From the NCBI GenBank assembly GCA_009746045.1, contig RPFO01000213.1:8559814-8623813 (forward strand): a stretch of DNA of 64,000 nt. Reading direction: 5' to 3'. The notes below the pieces were generated by a model. That model was not told where the DNA came from. It ran no database searches and worked only from the letters and a program-made list of their open reading frames with translations. Position numbers and translations under genes: made by a program. This DNA is from Mesostigma viride. Its lineage: Eukaryota > Streptophyta > Mesostigmatophyceae > Mesostigmatales > Mesostigmataceae. Below, in pieces: positions 1-12,901 of this stretch; within the stretch, counting starts at the first letter, position 1; each line of letters begins with the position of its first letter.

Positions 1-2
1 GC

Positions 3-2240
3 ACGACGAGAGAGTGCATCTGGTACTATGTTATCTACACCCTTGACATACTGAAGTTTAAAAGGGGAAAACTGTGCTAAAAATTCCATCCAGCGCGCTT
101 GCCGAGGGGTAAGGTTGGGTTGGGAGAGAAGATGGGTAAGGGGACGATGATCCGTTTGGATAACTAACCTATAAGGATCTAGCTCACAGGGTTCATTCAG
201 GCAGACATCAAATTGAGCACCTTTAAGGAAGTGCTGCCACGCGTGGCAACAATACACCACCGCTAAGAGTTCCTGCTGGTGGACGGGATAGTTACGCTCC
301 GCAGGGAGCATTGTCCTAGAGATATATTCAATTGGCTGTAAGCCCTGACCCTGATCCTGGAGAAGGACACCACCTATAGCTACTTTACTAGCATCTGTAG
401 CCACAACAAAGGGTTTAGTAGTATCCGGTAGGATGAGTACAGGAGGGGAAAGGAGTAGGGATTTTAGGCACTGAAAAGCAGACTGACACTCACTACTCCA
501 AACAAAGGGGATATCCTTCTTTAATAAATGATTAATAGGGGCTGCTATAGTGGCGAAACGCGGGATAAAACGCCTATAGTAAGAAGCAATTCCTAGGAAA
601 CTACGTACACCTTTAACGTCGGTAGGAGTAGGCCATTCCTGAATTGACTTAGTTTTATCCGGGTCGGTAGCGACCCCGGCATCTGACAGAACGTGCCCTA
701 AAAATGGGACACTCCTACCCGAACGCACTTTAGCACGGCGCGCCCACAAAGAATTTTCAGCCATTATTTCTAATACTTTCTTTAAATCACGTAGGTGCGT
801 TTCAAAATCAGGAGAGTAAATAAGAATATCATCTAAGTAAGCTTGAGCACAAGAACGGTCATGCTCAGATAAAGAAACAGAGGAGAAGGAGGGATCCTTT
901 AGATCAGAGGACACCTGAGGAAGATGAGAATTTCCCATAACAGGTCTAAGCACTTCATTCATTAACATTTGAAAAGAGGCAGGCGAGTTACAGAGTCCCA
1001 TAGCCGCTACTCTAAACTGGTAATGACCAAAAGGGGTAGCAAAGGCGGTTTTATGGCAATCCTCAGGAGCTATCCGCAACTGCCAAAAACCATCCGCACA
1101 ATCCAGTACTGTGAAACAAGTGGAACCTTTAACCTTATTAAATATATCGTCAATACGAGGTAGAGGGTATTTAGATTTCACAGTAATATCATTCAACTTC
1201 CTATAATCAGTAACTAGGCGAAACTTGCCATTTGGCTTAGGAACTAACAGGACACCAGCTGAGTAGGGGGAGTTACTAGGCTCTATCAATCCTGCTTCTA
1301 ATAATGACACTAAAATCTGTTTTAGTTCCTTTAACTCGGTAGGGCCCATTCTATACATCGGAGAGTGCGTAGGAACTGCACCGTCCTTGATAACTACACG
1401 GTGTAAAACAGAACGAGGAGGAGGATAAGAAGGAGTCTTTTCTTCAAATACTTTTGAGGAATCTATCACAGCCATGTATCTTACTATTTCATTTTCAGTA
1501 AATCCTACTCCTATTGTATCCACTGTATTTACATCTATATCCACACTATTGTTAGTGATAGGTATCTGTTGTACTTCTAACTGAAGGAACATACATAATA
1601 GGTATCCATTTTGCTTTAATTCAGAACGTAATTCGTCATTTGACATTATTACTTCAGGTATAGGTCTTACAGGAGGATCAACAGGTGTAGGAGGAGTAAT
1701 ATCTACCAAGGATAAATTTTCCAATCTATAATGACGTTCAGGTACCCAGTAAGAGCTATCTGGAAACCAAATGACCATGGTATCATAATTAATAGTAATC
1801 TTATTATCCTGGTGCCAATCTAATCCTAGTAATACATCAGCGGTAGTGATAGGGCCTATAGTGGCCGTCAGGTTGACAGTACGTCCTTGTATAACCATGG
1901 GAAGGGACACCGTACCCGGGGAATGACTGGTGCGACCATCAGCATAATGAACAGTAACGGGTTTGGTGTGAGGGGTAGGGACTAGTCCTAAACGTCTAAC
2001 TAGGGCCTCGCTCACAAAGGAGCTAGCCGCACCGCTATCTACCAACACAGAGACATTCAAGAGTTCATCAGCATGCAAGAAGGGGTCTACAACAGTGTGA
2101 GGGACGGTTAAACCACCATTCAAGAACATAAGAGGACGCACACGTAGTGGTAGGGATGATTCAGCTCCTACAGAGGTTATAAAAACAGGCAAGCAAAAAT
2201 TAATATCTGGGGTACTATCTAAGGACCTGTCCAGGTTACC
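3..2240 (-). CDS. pol: gypsy Pol: protease, reverse transcriptase, RNase H (partial)
   Basis: Conceptual translation of the minus strand shows a retropepsin active site (VDSGAASSF, Asp codon at 2037-2039), then the reverse transcriptase with the catalytic motif YLDDILIYS (Asp codons at 828-833), then the RNase H/tether region with VVATDAS and, at the window edge, DALSRR. The protease and YLDD codons lie in the same frame 1,209 bases apart, so there is no net frameshift between them. An insertion rich in Ser and Asp sits just before YLDD. The product copies element RNA into DNA inside virus-like particles. Integrase is expected beyond position 1. The start is unclear: the frame opens near 2,240 just after the gag stop, so Pol may be made by frameshifting or by processing of a fusion. 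Confidence 0.9.
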
Positions 2241-2254
2241 CCCGGCTGACAGGC

Positions 2255-3986
2255 CTACTGTTCCCCCTCCCCCCCCAAATCCATAGGAACGAACCCCGAA
2301 GAAGACCCTGGCGGAAAAGCCACTGCTGGAGGGTCACGAGGGATTGAAGAGGGTGCGGGAGCCTGATTATCATAGGGGAACCCTGGGGATCCTGTCTGCA
2401 CAGCATTCAGCCTACTAGGGGTAGCTGAAGGAATGCGTCCTGAAGTGGGACGAATAGGAGCACGCTGAGGGGTACGAGGAGGGCGAGCGTCGGGATGAGG
2501 GGGAGCACCCGAAAGGAACTTGGGGCACTCACGTTTAAGATGACCTACTTCCTTACAATGATAGCAGGTAATATGAGAGACATCCAGAGCTGAAAGGTCA
2601 GTCACACAGATATCTAATTCTTCTACATAGGAGTTCTCCTCCTCAGGGGTAAGGATAATATTATTAATACGGGAACGGGTAGGAAGAGAAGGCGTGGAGA
2701 AGAAATCTGCTACACGTAAAAGATGCTGGCGCACATGCTTGAGGGGCAGGTCAGTAAAACGGTAGGCAGAGAACTGGCGTTGACTTCACGCAATAGGGGT
2801 CTACTGAGGCCCTGAAGGAAGCGGCACGCACTTCTGCACCCGACAGATCCCTAATTCGTACCATCTGAGCATCAAACTCTTTCATATATTCTTTGAAGGA
2901 CTTGGTACCCTGCTGCAAGGTGCCAAAGGATAATCTATCCTGCCAATCTGCATCGGGAGGGACTAAATGGTTCTCTAAACGCTTGAACAATTCTGCTACA
3001 GAGTTTGGGTAGGCATGAGAGGCAAGAGACTCACACTGGATGAGGTTAGCAAGTTCAGGAGTAATGCAGGTAGTAAGATAATGAGGAACTAGTACAGCAT
3101 CAGAGAGGCGCCACCTATTGTGGTTCTGCCAGGACTCTGTGTTCTGGGTGAGCAACATAATGAAGGTGAAAAACTGTTGAGGGGTAGACTTGACATCCAG
3201 CTTAGGAAGGTTGGCAAAGAGGGGAAGAGCAGGAGGCTTAGGGGGATTAGAAGAATCAGTTTTTCCCATAGGGCCACTATCTTCCACTGCTACATAAGCG
3301 GGATAGAAGGAAGGATAGGAAAAGTCTTGGGTAGGGGTCTAGAGGGAGCCACCGTTTCCGGATGGTGCCCATAGGAGAAGGGGACAGTATATTGCTCACG
3401 AAGAGAGGAATAGGCAAAATGATCATAATTCCTATCATCTAGGGGCATGGTACTGAAATCATTATTAACTTCTAAATCAGCCACACGGGTAGGAACCTGG
3501 GCAGCCTCATAGGCCGTCTCAGGGTAGGACCAGGAAGCAGGTGGGAAAAAGGGACTGCACTAGGGCGCCCAGAAGGGCCGACAGGGGCCGAGGTACGACC
3601 CGTGTTAATAGCAGGCATTGAAGGCACAGGGTGGGAAGGAGGCCTAGGAGCATTGTTAGTGTGTGAGGACCTGCTGGAGGGTGAGCCAAGGTTGCAGAAG
3701 GGGCAGGGGCCTGGTTCACAACGAAAGAAGGTTCCTCACTAAATCTGACTTGGGAAATACGTTGTTCATAGGTAGGTGGGGTAATTGAGGGACGACGGCG
3801 ACCACCAGCAGCAGGAGAAGGCGGTGAGGTACGCAGAACCTTGAGGAGTGAGATGGTGTACCGTTTCCAAGGAGTCCCGTCGGTTACCACGAGTGTGTTA
3901 ATGTTATTAGTAGTAGTATTATTATTATTATTGGTAGTAGGAGTATTGGTAGGTATAGGCGACAGGTTACCACCCATTGGATCCAT
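2255..3986 (-). pseudogene. gag: gypsy gag, broken by frameshifts
   Basis: The reading starts at the ATG at 3986 (MDPMGGN), followed by an Asn/Thr run and Pro-rich sequence. It continues in other frames near 3,520-3,290, then 3,287-2,790 (capsid-like, with WQDRLSF and FKEYMKEF), then 2,734-2,255. The last piece has a zinc knuckle CYHCKEVGHLKREC followed by Pro-rich sequence and a stop. At about 2,740-2,800 the natural continuation is found by changing frame twice within 60 bases. At least four frame changes are needed overall, so this is read as a decayed gag rather than programmed frameshifting. Base-calling errors are an alternative explanation. Confidence 0.75.
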
Positions 3987-4110
3987 TTTTGTTTAAGTAA
4001 ATGATCAAAAATCTAACTGAAAGCAGCAAGGATAAAGGACAAGGCCTAATATAAGGCAAGGAAAGAAAAGGAAAAGATTTTAATGGTTTAACAGAAAGGA
4101 ACAATTTAAA

Positions 4111-4503
4111 TCAGTCCTTTTTAACAACAGTAATGGATAGGGAACCGAATTCCAAGGTGAGAGGAGTATCTAAGCTAGAAGAGGATGCAGCCCTCTTAGG
4201 GGGAGACGAAGGAGGGGTAGCAAAATCTAGAGCTTCTACAGGAGGGCGACCATGAGGAGTAGAACGTACGTGTAGGCCTAGATCTGATACGCTATGGTCT
4301 ATAAGGAATTGTTGAGCTTCCTCGAAGGTAACAAATTTCTTATACCTAATTACATTATATGTACGGTTTTGCACTATCTTCCTAGCATCTGACCAAGAGA
4401 GGAAAATGGCTGACCATTGAGGGGTAATAACCACGTAATACTTAGCTAAACTATTATCACTAGATGAATGGGAAGGCGCAGTAAAAACACGACGTTGACT
4501 CAT
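4111..4503 (-). CDS. RNase H1 hybrid-binding-domain-like ORF upstream of gag
   Basis: This 130-residue ORF has an ATG at 4503. Its middle part (about residues 20-70) has the pattern of the RNase H1 N-terminal RNA:DNA-hybrid-binding domain, also known as the caulimovirus-VI-like domain: an aromatic start (KYYVV), a hydrophobic-plus-Trp strand (AIFLSW), a helix, and then KKFVTFEEAQQFL. The family binds RNA:DNA hybrids or dsRNA. The C-terminus is Ser/Pro-rich. It lies in the same orientation, about 125 bases upstream of the gag ATG. I infer that it is an accessory ORF of the retrotransposon, perhaps acting during reverse transcription. It could instead be a captured host fragment. Confidence 0.6.
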   Translation of the reverse strand: MSQRRVFTAPSHSSSDNSLAKYYVVITPQWSAIFLSWSDARKIVQNRTYNVIRYKKFVTFEEAQQFLIDHSVSDLGLHVRSTPHGRPPVEALDFATPPSSPPKRAASSSSLDTPLTLEFGSLSITVVKKD

Positions 4504-5753
<1,250 letters not shown>

Positions 5754-5759
5754 GTCTTA

Positions 5760-8700
5760 CGCCGCACATGGGCAGCAGAGAATCTATTATAGTGGCCGAG
5801 GGCCGGATAGACTAACAAGTACAGTAACAACAGCAACAACGCACGAGTTGCTTGGATGCGGCTGACTTGTCACGCCGTCGCACGAGGCATGGCAATTGGC
5901 GCATGCGAATTTCCGACGAGAGATGACAGGTCGCAGGGCAGCACTCTAGCGGCCACGCTAGGGCTTAATTCGGGACCCTCTATACAGCCACTCTGGACAG
6001 CGGTGGCCAGGGATGGCCACGTTGGAGATATGCGGGTGCTTTTTATAAGAATGCCGTGCCGCATGGCCGCGAGGCTGGGACTTAAGCTGGCATAATGGCC
6101 GGTGTCTCGGGCAATACCGCAAGGCCTAGGTGCGAGCGGCGCATAAAATTTTGCAATAAACAAGTTCTGCCGACTGCATGGTCGGTTGGTGGCTCACGGC
6201 GCGCTTGTATTTGAGATGACGCGTATAGCCGTCGGTCGATCGTGAGGCGATCGATGGATCAGTTTCTTCTGGCGCACGGTCTCGCTTCTGAGCAATTGGG
6301 GCCTGCACTGCATGCTGTGCCTCACCGTCGTCGACGCTAGTAGTACTTCCTAATTGTGATGTGATTACGCGCATCAGTCCCGCTGTAAGGCTGGGCTTCG
6401 GCTGGACGGGATACATGACTGGCCACCTCGTCGGCCGGATCGTCAAGTTGCATGCATGAAAAATATTCCCTCCTCCTGGAAGTCCCGATTGGCTATATAA
6501 AGAGTTGTCCTTGCGTGGCAAGTCTGGGGTGACCTGGTTTCACTGGCCCGTTGGTGAACAAGGGCTGGGACATAGTACCCCTATGGTCAACATTTCATCA
6601 AGTTTGAGGCTGTTTACGACCTCAGGACTGGTTGATATGCGGGATCACATGGACTGTGCATTATTATGTGTGTGTTTTTGTGTTGTGTGTTGCATGGCCT
6701 CCGCCGTCCAACTGAAGACGCGGGTAGGGGCTACCGGCCCCCGGCCAGGGAGAGGGAGGAGTGTTGCGGCCCGACCCTTGGAACGGGCGCAACAATGGAA
6801 TAAATTATGTATTTTGGCTTGTTGTCATGAATAGTCCGTAGTAGGACTTTGGGACTCATTTCGGGACTTAATTTGGGAATTGTCCCTTGGTCAGGACTTT
6901 TGTATGGAACTATGATAGTTTGTGCGATTCGGACCAGTTATTTTGGGCCTAGGTTGATGTATGCGATCTTCTAGGGCCGGCCGGTGCAGTCGCGCCGCGC
7001 TGCGTACTTTATAGCTGGTTGAGATATTGTAATCATGCGTGGATTCTGTAGGCGAGGGTCGATGTCGACCCGAGGATCTTGTGTGGACTGCATGTTTTGG
7101 AAGGTCGGCGCCATGTCCGCGCCCCTTGCCAGCTTGGTGGCAGACCTAGGTGAAATTGGTCCGAGGACGAGAGTCTCGTCCTCTTGGTTTGATGAATGTA
7201 AAGTGCGATGACGCCCAGTTCATATTGAACCTGGGGCAACTATCCATTCATTGTAACCGACTGGTATTGCTAGCCATTATAAGTGTGTATCAATTAGCTT
7301 GGCATCAAGCCGCGGTGCCAGATATCTCACGACTCACGTCGTGAAGCGCAATCTACTACGTTACTAGGCCACCTTGATTATTCCTAATTCCGGCATGGTT
7401 GATCTTTCGCTGCGTAGCCGGCTCATATTGAGAGTCTGGGCTGCCGGGACGTTACACTAACTATTGTCGCCGTGGACGTAACTGAACACTGAAAATGGCT
7501 GCAAAAATTTCAGCGTTAGAAGATTTCTTTTGTGGCCATGCCTAGGTCGGTTGGGGGGGGGCGGAAGCCCCCCCAACCTATCATCGGCCAACCTCAGTGT
7601 ATAATCACCTATAATCGGGCCTGAATGAAGTGTTACCTTTTGGCTGGGCTGGGTGCAGTTTTGGCCGGGCGGGGCGCTCCAGTTGACGCGGAAGTCCTGG
7701 CGCCGGGTACCAAAAAGGAAGGTCCCCTACCCAGGGCCCTGACCTGTACGGTCCAAAAATCGAATCCAGGGCTGACAATCTTAAACATCATCACAATCTT
7801 AAACATCAACTAGCCGGCGTCGCTGCGCGCCTGGCAGAGCCAACTCAGCCAAGACGTGGGGCTGAACAACACGCCACGCTGTGAAAGGCGGGAGTTTGAT
7901 TCGTGAAATTTCCGGGTAAATGGGTCTCTTTTATTAACCAATGGGAATATCGTTAGGTAAAGGGGTACCATGTATCGACCAGCTAGTTACCCAATGTGTA
8001 CAGTATAATGTGGTAGGTGATATGTTTAGAAAGTTTGATTCGTGAAACTACGAAGCAAGCCGCGGCGTCCGTTGCACCCTCCCGCACCTCGCGTACCAAC
8101 TACCGCTACTTAGCAGCCTTTTGTGCGTACTGTAAGATCTTTTCTCCCAAACCAGCCCCGCGATCTTAGTTGGATATTCCAAAATCCAGGGTCTCAACTT
8201 GAGATTCTTAGACGTCAAGCTGGCAGTGGAGTGTACTGATAGGTCCATTTCGCAGCTGGGGTGGTTGACTGGTTGTTGACTCCACAACGCCGGACATGGC
8301 CAGAGTGAGGTTTTGCGGCTTTGCGGGGGATGTCCGGTGTACCAACGAACTCCGCTTTTACCGTTGACTGCAATCGTTTTGTTCACGAATCAGGGTGAAC
8401 ACTGGAAGGTATTCATTTGGTCGCTTTGATGGGAAACAACGACGCGCTTGAAAAAGGGGAACATAAGGTTGGTAACATGCATACCAGAAAATGTTGGTAA
8501 CATGTCTACATTGGTCGTGCTTGGCACATTATTCTACGCGATCAGCCCCATGTGATCAGCCCCATTTGGGCATTCGCGGGGCAGCAGATAATGGAGACGC
8601 ACCCCTCGCTCTATAAACAGTACCTGAGGGCCGGCCGCCATCCGGCAAACGACGTACATGCATTTATTTAGCGCGGCACTACCCGACACGTACGCGAAGC

Positions 8701-9060
8701 TCCGATCCTACTCACGCTTAAAGACTCCGTTCAAGGTACGTACCTGGAAACGCGTGGGAGTGAAGCATGCCAACGTTTGCTTTCGTGGCTGCCATGCAAA
8801 GTTAGATTATTGCCACCGTAGCTCTTGCAGGCTAAAGTACGTACTGGTGCGCCCTGTACGGCTGGACGGGATTCATTAAGTACCCACACTGAAAGCACAT
8901 CATTCCAAAAAGCCATTTTTCCACCCTGAAAATTATTCTAGGACAGGCTAATGATTAGTTTGGCCTCAAATTTGGCACCAAGGTGCCTAATCAGATATCT
9001 TATGGTGGCATGTGGTCAAATAATTTTTTGGGAGTGGGCAGCATGGTAACATGGTGACAT
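5760..9060. other. Gene-free stretch
   Basis: No convincing gene was found; all open frames are short and without domain motifs. A G/C-rich hairpin at 7549-7578 has arms of 11 bases. A 13-base direct duplication occurs near 8,545-8,565. Confidence 0.4.
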
Positions 9061-9665
9061 TTGCTAGCATAAAAATACCGAATTTTCAGCATTTCCTCAC
9101 GTGTATGCACATACAATGACACCAAATGAACTCAGTTGGGCCTGGAACTTTGCACATGTTCTAAACACATCCCATGCAGCATGCCCACAAAGTTTCAGGC
9201 TGGTTGGATGACAAATTGGTGACAAATGCTAGCATAAATACCCAAAAAATGCAGTTTTTCATGGTTTTTTAAGGGTTTTATCACACATATGCATACATAA
9301 TGACACCAAATGAACTCAGTTGGGCCTGGAACTTTGCACATGTTCTAAACACATCCCATGCAGCATGCCCACAAAGTTTCAGGCTGGTTGGATGACAAAT
9401 TGGTGACAAATGCTAGCATAAATACCCAAAAAATGCAGTTTTTCATGGTTTTTTAAGGGTTTTATCACACATATGCATACATAATGACACCAAATGAACT
9501 CAGTTGGGCCTGGAACTTTGCACATGTTCTAAACACATCCCATGCAGCATGCCCACAAAGTTTCAGGCTGGTTGGATGACAAAATGGTGACAGATGCTAG
9601 CAGAAGTACCACAAAAAATGCAGTTTTTCATGGTTTTCCAAGGTTTTCATTACATAGGTGCATGG
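9061..9665. repeat. 184-bp tandem repeat, about three copies
   Basis: The landmark TGACACCAAATGAACTCAG recurs at 9117, 9301 and 9485, giving a constant period of 184 bp. The second and third copies are nearly identical and the outer edges are more diverged. The array ends about 140 bases downstream of the stop of the minus-strand transposase-like gene, so it may be the 3' subterminal part of that element. Confidence 0.9.
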
Positions 9666-9804
9666 CATTCACTCCCATCTGGGTTAAATAAGTCCACAGT
9701 CCACACAAGTATCATTAAATTATTTGCCATTACCAGTTTACAATGCAGAAATGCATACTTGGGGGCACATGGGCCCATAATACAAACTCAATTATGCACC
9801 ATGT

Positions 9805-12087
9805 TCAAATAACGGCCAATGCCACCCCCGGGGGCACATTCTCAGGGTCCTGCTGCATCCTCTTCCTCTTCTTCTTGTCGGCATCTGACAGGGGCCTAGC
9901 AAGCTTCTCATCCACTAGCTTGCTGAGCGTCCTCACATTGGTGACCTGCTGCAGCACACCTACACCCATGGCCTTCTTGGCCTTACCCTTGGCGTGCGTG
10001 GAGGGGTGGGTGCGACCGTTGGTCTGGGTTTTCATCACCTTCTTCTTCACGGCATGCGAGTGCTCCAAAGCCTGGGCAGAAAAGTATTGCAGGTTACCCC
10101 ACCTGAGGATGGCAGCTGGCAGGTGGTCTACTGCGATGTGGAAGTAGAGTGTGAGGTTCTCGGCTGCAGTGGCTCTAGCTAGTGCATCTGCAGCCTTGAT
10201 GGCAGCTGCCTTGACCTTGCCTGCCACATCCTGCCTGATTGGGCTGTTCTCTACCCCATCATCCTTGAATGGCCTGGCTACCTCCACCCAGAACCCTCTG
10301 AGGGCGTCTAGGGAGTCCTGCATGGCAGGGCGCATGTCGTGCTCGGGTGGGAACACGATGTCCAGCAGCTTGTCACCGCTGTTGAGCACCCTGTGGCACT
10401 CCCTGCCTATGACTGTCACCCTCTCACTAAGGTCCCCCTTCCCCTGCGTCTTCTTGCGTGCCTTCACCTGCTCCTTCTTGACTGCACACTTCACCTCATC
10501 CCTAAGCACATCAAGGAGAGTGTCCTCATCCTTGGCCTGCACATGGTCTAGCACTACCCGCTGCAGCCAGGTTGCCACCATGTTGAGCTCCATGTGGAGC
10601 ATGCAAAGGGTGACGTGGGTGAGGGGAATGTCGAAGATGGGTGGCCTGCCAAAGAACTGCCCATAGTGGCACCTGGCAAAGGCTGCACTAGATGTGGGGT
10701 TCCTGGGCTCACTCCTATCCTCGTCATTCTCGCACGCAAAATGCGCACCACACGCAGGGCAGTCATAGGGGTACCCACCATGCTTCCCGTAGGCGTGCGC
10801 CATCTTCATCATGCCCTCCAACGTCCGCAGCTCGTGCACCACGCGCCCCAGCATGCCCTGGTGGAGCTGGTCCTTGCTCATGTGGCACCAGGGGCATGGG
10901 TACGTGCCTGAGCACCCCACCAAACCCAGCACGGCGTGCAGCCACTGCAAGTCCCCCCCTAGTGCTACCTCCAGCTCACGCCTCAAACTGCCCTCCGTCA
11001 CCCCTCTTGCCCGCTTGATGTCAGCAAGCTCCCCCACCAACTGTGCTGTGACCTCACACAGGACCTTGTAGTCATCGTCAGGCCCCTTGGCCATGACAAG
11101 CTCCTGCAGCTTGCTAGGGGATTGGTGCAACCATACCTCATTGCTTGGCTTGCCCTGATGGCACATGAGGCGGCCTGCGATGCTCAGTGCTTTAAAGCCC
11201 CGGGCCATCTGGGCCCCATCTCCTAGGATCTGGTATAGCAGCTTCTGCCTACCTTTGAACTCACTAGGGTTGGCACGAAGGTCCTGCCGCAAGGCAGCGA
11301 GCAAGCTAGACGTCACTACCGTGCCATCCTCACTCTGCACAATATTCATCTCTGCCAGCATTTCCTTCATCTCATCCATCATCTTGTGCTTGCTAGGCAG
11401 CTTGGGGAAGGTGGCCCCTGCACTTGTGGTCCTAGGCAGGTATGACTGAGTGAGCTCATCGAAGGTGCAGCTGAGCATTTGCCTGAACGTCTGGTACTTG
11501 TCATAGCTGATGTTCAGCCTGAGCTTGAAGGCAATGGCAAGGACCAAGTCCCATGCTGCCTCAATCTCCGCTACCACAGCCTCGTGCAGTGTCTTGAGCA
11601 TGCCACTATCCTTGATGTATGCATCTAGCATGTCAGGGTGGTAGGCAAGGTAGGCAGGGATGACCTCCTCTATCACATCCTCGGCAAAGGTCTCGTGCAG
11701 CCACGTGGCTACCCTGCCACAGAAATCATACGCCCTGTTCGTCGGGTCAGACTTCCCAGCCACAATCCTGGGATTCTTTGAACCTAGAGGCCTGCCCACG
11801 GGTGCCCTGGGGCTCACCAGCTCCGCCACGTAACCTGCCTGAGCCGCATAATGCTTGGCCGCCTTCAGCTGCTTCTTCAACTCCGCTATCTCCTCCTCCT
11901 GCTCCTCCACCTTGCGTGCCAGTGCCTGTGCATGTGCCTTTAGCCTCGCTATCTCTGCCTCCCTGACATCAAGCCCCTGCTCCAAATTCCTCAGCTGCCT
12001 GCTCCCATCACGAACTCCTGTACGATGGACCTTAGGGGTCAAGCGAGCAAAGCCCTTCACACCAGCTTGCACATTCAACTGTGCCAT
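9805..12087 (-). CDS. DDE-transposase-like protein, family unassigned
   Basis: The frame continues upstream to 12153, but the first ATG in a strong context (GGCCATGGCA) is at 12087, giving 760 residues. Using numbering from 12153: a coiled coil at about 52-105; a middle helical region; then GDGAQM (Asp 312), GGDLQWLHAVLGL (Asp 401) followed by a CPWC zinc pair (420/423), a CPACGAHFAC cluster (465-474), and near the end FSAQALEHSH (Glu 697). The spacing of the two Asp, the zinc insert and the late Glu resembles RNase H-fold (DDE) transposases with a zinc-containing insertion, including RAG1/Transib-like and several unnamed families. Lys-rich C-terminus. The family is an inference; no terminal repeats were found. 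Two further minus-strand ORFs just upstream may belong to the same element. Confidence 0.5.
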   Translation of the reverse strand: MAQLNVQAGVKGFARLTPKVHRTGVRDGSRQLRNLEQGLDVREAEIARLKAHAQALARKVEEQEEEIAELKKQLKAAKHYAAQAGYVAELVSPRAPVGRPLGSKNPRIVAGKSDPTNRAYDFCGRVATWLHETFAEDVIEEVIPAYLAYHPDMLDAYIKDSGMLKTLHEAVVAEIEAAWDLVLAIAFKLRLNISYDKYQTFRQMLSCTFDELTQSYLPRTTSAGATFPKLPSKHKMMDEMKEMLAEMNIVQSEDGTVVTSSLLAALRQDLRANPSEFKGRQKLLYQILGDGAQMARGFKALSIAGRLMCHQGKPSNEVWLHQSPSKLQELVMAKGPDDDYKVLCEVTAQLVGELADIKRARGVTEGSLRRELEVALGGDLQWLHAVLGLVGCSGTYPCPWCHMSKDQLHQGMLGRVVHELRTLEGMMKMAHAYGKHGGYPYDCPACGAHFACENDEDRSEPRNPTSSAAFARCHYGQFFGRPPIFDIPLTHVTLCMLHMELNMVATWLQRVVLDHVQAKDEDTLLDVLRDEVKCAVKKEQVKARKKTQGKGDLSERVTVIGRECHRVLNSGDKLLDIVFPPEHDMRPAMQDSLDALRGFWVEVARPFKDDGVENSPIRQDVAGKVKAAAIKAADALARATAAENLTLYFHIAVDHLPAAILRWGNLQYFSAQALEHSHAVKKKVMKTQTNGRTHPSTHAKGKAKKAMGVGVLQQVTNVRTLSKLVDEKLARPLSDADKKKRKRMQQDPENVPPGVALAVI

Positions 12088-12286
12088 GGCCACTAGTACC
12101 ACACAAACCCAAACCATGCATTTTGTTTGTCGCAAGCAAGAAAAAAGGTTCAAGCCAGTTTATTATAAAGAATTGTAAGGCATTGTATTGAGAACACATC
12201 ATCATCGTCATCGACATCATCATCTAGCTTATAGCACGACATGATGATCATTGCCATCACACACAGGTCTACGTAGCAGGGACTGT

Positions 12287-12901
12287 CTACTTTGTCACCA
12301 TGATGCCCCTCTCATCACGGTATGTTATCTTAGGTGGCCACACGTAGCGGCCATGCTTAGCCTCCCACGTGGCTAGCTTCTTGTAGTCTACCTTAAAGTT
12401 TAGAATGCCTGCCCTTATATTCCTCATATCTTCATCATCACAACCCCGGTACGGATCCTCAGGGTCTTTGCGAATGGTGTCCCGCCTAGGGTCAGCCAGC
12501 CTCCTAGCTTCAAAGTTCATGTCCACATGCACCACCCCCGACCCCATCCACAGCTCATGATCCGTAGGCTTATGGAAGATGGGAAACACCTCCTGCACCT
12601 CCTCCCCCCCCCCTCCCCCCTCCTCCATGTCACCAGCCAGCTCGGACATGCCCAGCCTGTCCCCCTGCTCTGAGCTGCATGCCATGCTCTCTAGGTCCCC
12701 CTCCCCCTCCCCCACCTCCTTCTCCTCATCACTCAGCCCATCCTTGTTGACATTGCTGCCGGGTATGGATGGACGAGGATGGGAGGAGAGGAAACTGCCA
12801 GCAGCCGCCTTTATGTCGTCGGTGATGCTGTCAGGGAGGAAGCATTGGCAGTGATGGGCTGCGTGCAGCACTTTTCTAGCTGCATATCTTTGCAAAATCA
12901 C
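12287..12901 (-). CDS. Hypothetical protein, acidic linker plus conserved-looking C-terminus
   Basis: This open frame has no ATG at its left border: the first codon is GTG, and the frame overlaps the end of the ORF at 12898-13536 by four bases. It reads as the continuation of that ORF after a frame change. It begins with a helical His/Cys segment, followed by an acidic Glu/Gly-rich linker and an ordered C-terminal part containing HELWMGSG, VHVDMNFEARRL and KHGRYVWPPK. I recognise no family. The best reading is the second half of one gene broken by a frameshift or a missed splice. It lies in the same orientation upstream of the transposase-like gene. Confidence 0.45.
   Translation of the reverse strand: MILQRYAARKVLHAAHHCQCFLPDSITDDIKAAAGSFLSSHPRPSIPGSNVNKDGLSDEEKEVGEGEGDLESMACSSEQGDRLGMSELAGDMEEGGGGGEEVQEVFPIFHKPTDHELWMGSGVVHVDMNFEARRLADPRRDTIRKDPEDPYRGCDDEDMRNIRAGILNFKVDYKKLATWEAKHGRYVWPPKITYRDERGIMVTK

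Larger units (their letters stand above)
1..4503 (-). mobile_element. Ty3/gypsy LTR retrotransposon, 5' part, degraded
   Basis: On the minus strand the order is an accessory ORF, gag with a CCHC knuckle, aspartic protease, reverse transcriptase and RNase H, which is the Ty3/gypsy order. The RNase H end and any integrase and 3' LTR lie beyond position 1. The left LTR cannot be delimited because its partner is outside the window; it would lie somewhere between about 4,500 and 5,600. The gag is split by several frame changes while pol is open throughout the part I checked, so this copy is probably dead but fairly young. Confidence 0.9.

Noticed and set aside
10151-11449. Plus-strand frames opposite the transposase-like gene
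   Set aside because: Short, Ser/Pro/Cys-rich shadows of the long minus-strand frame; no motifs.
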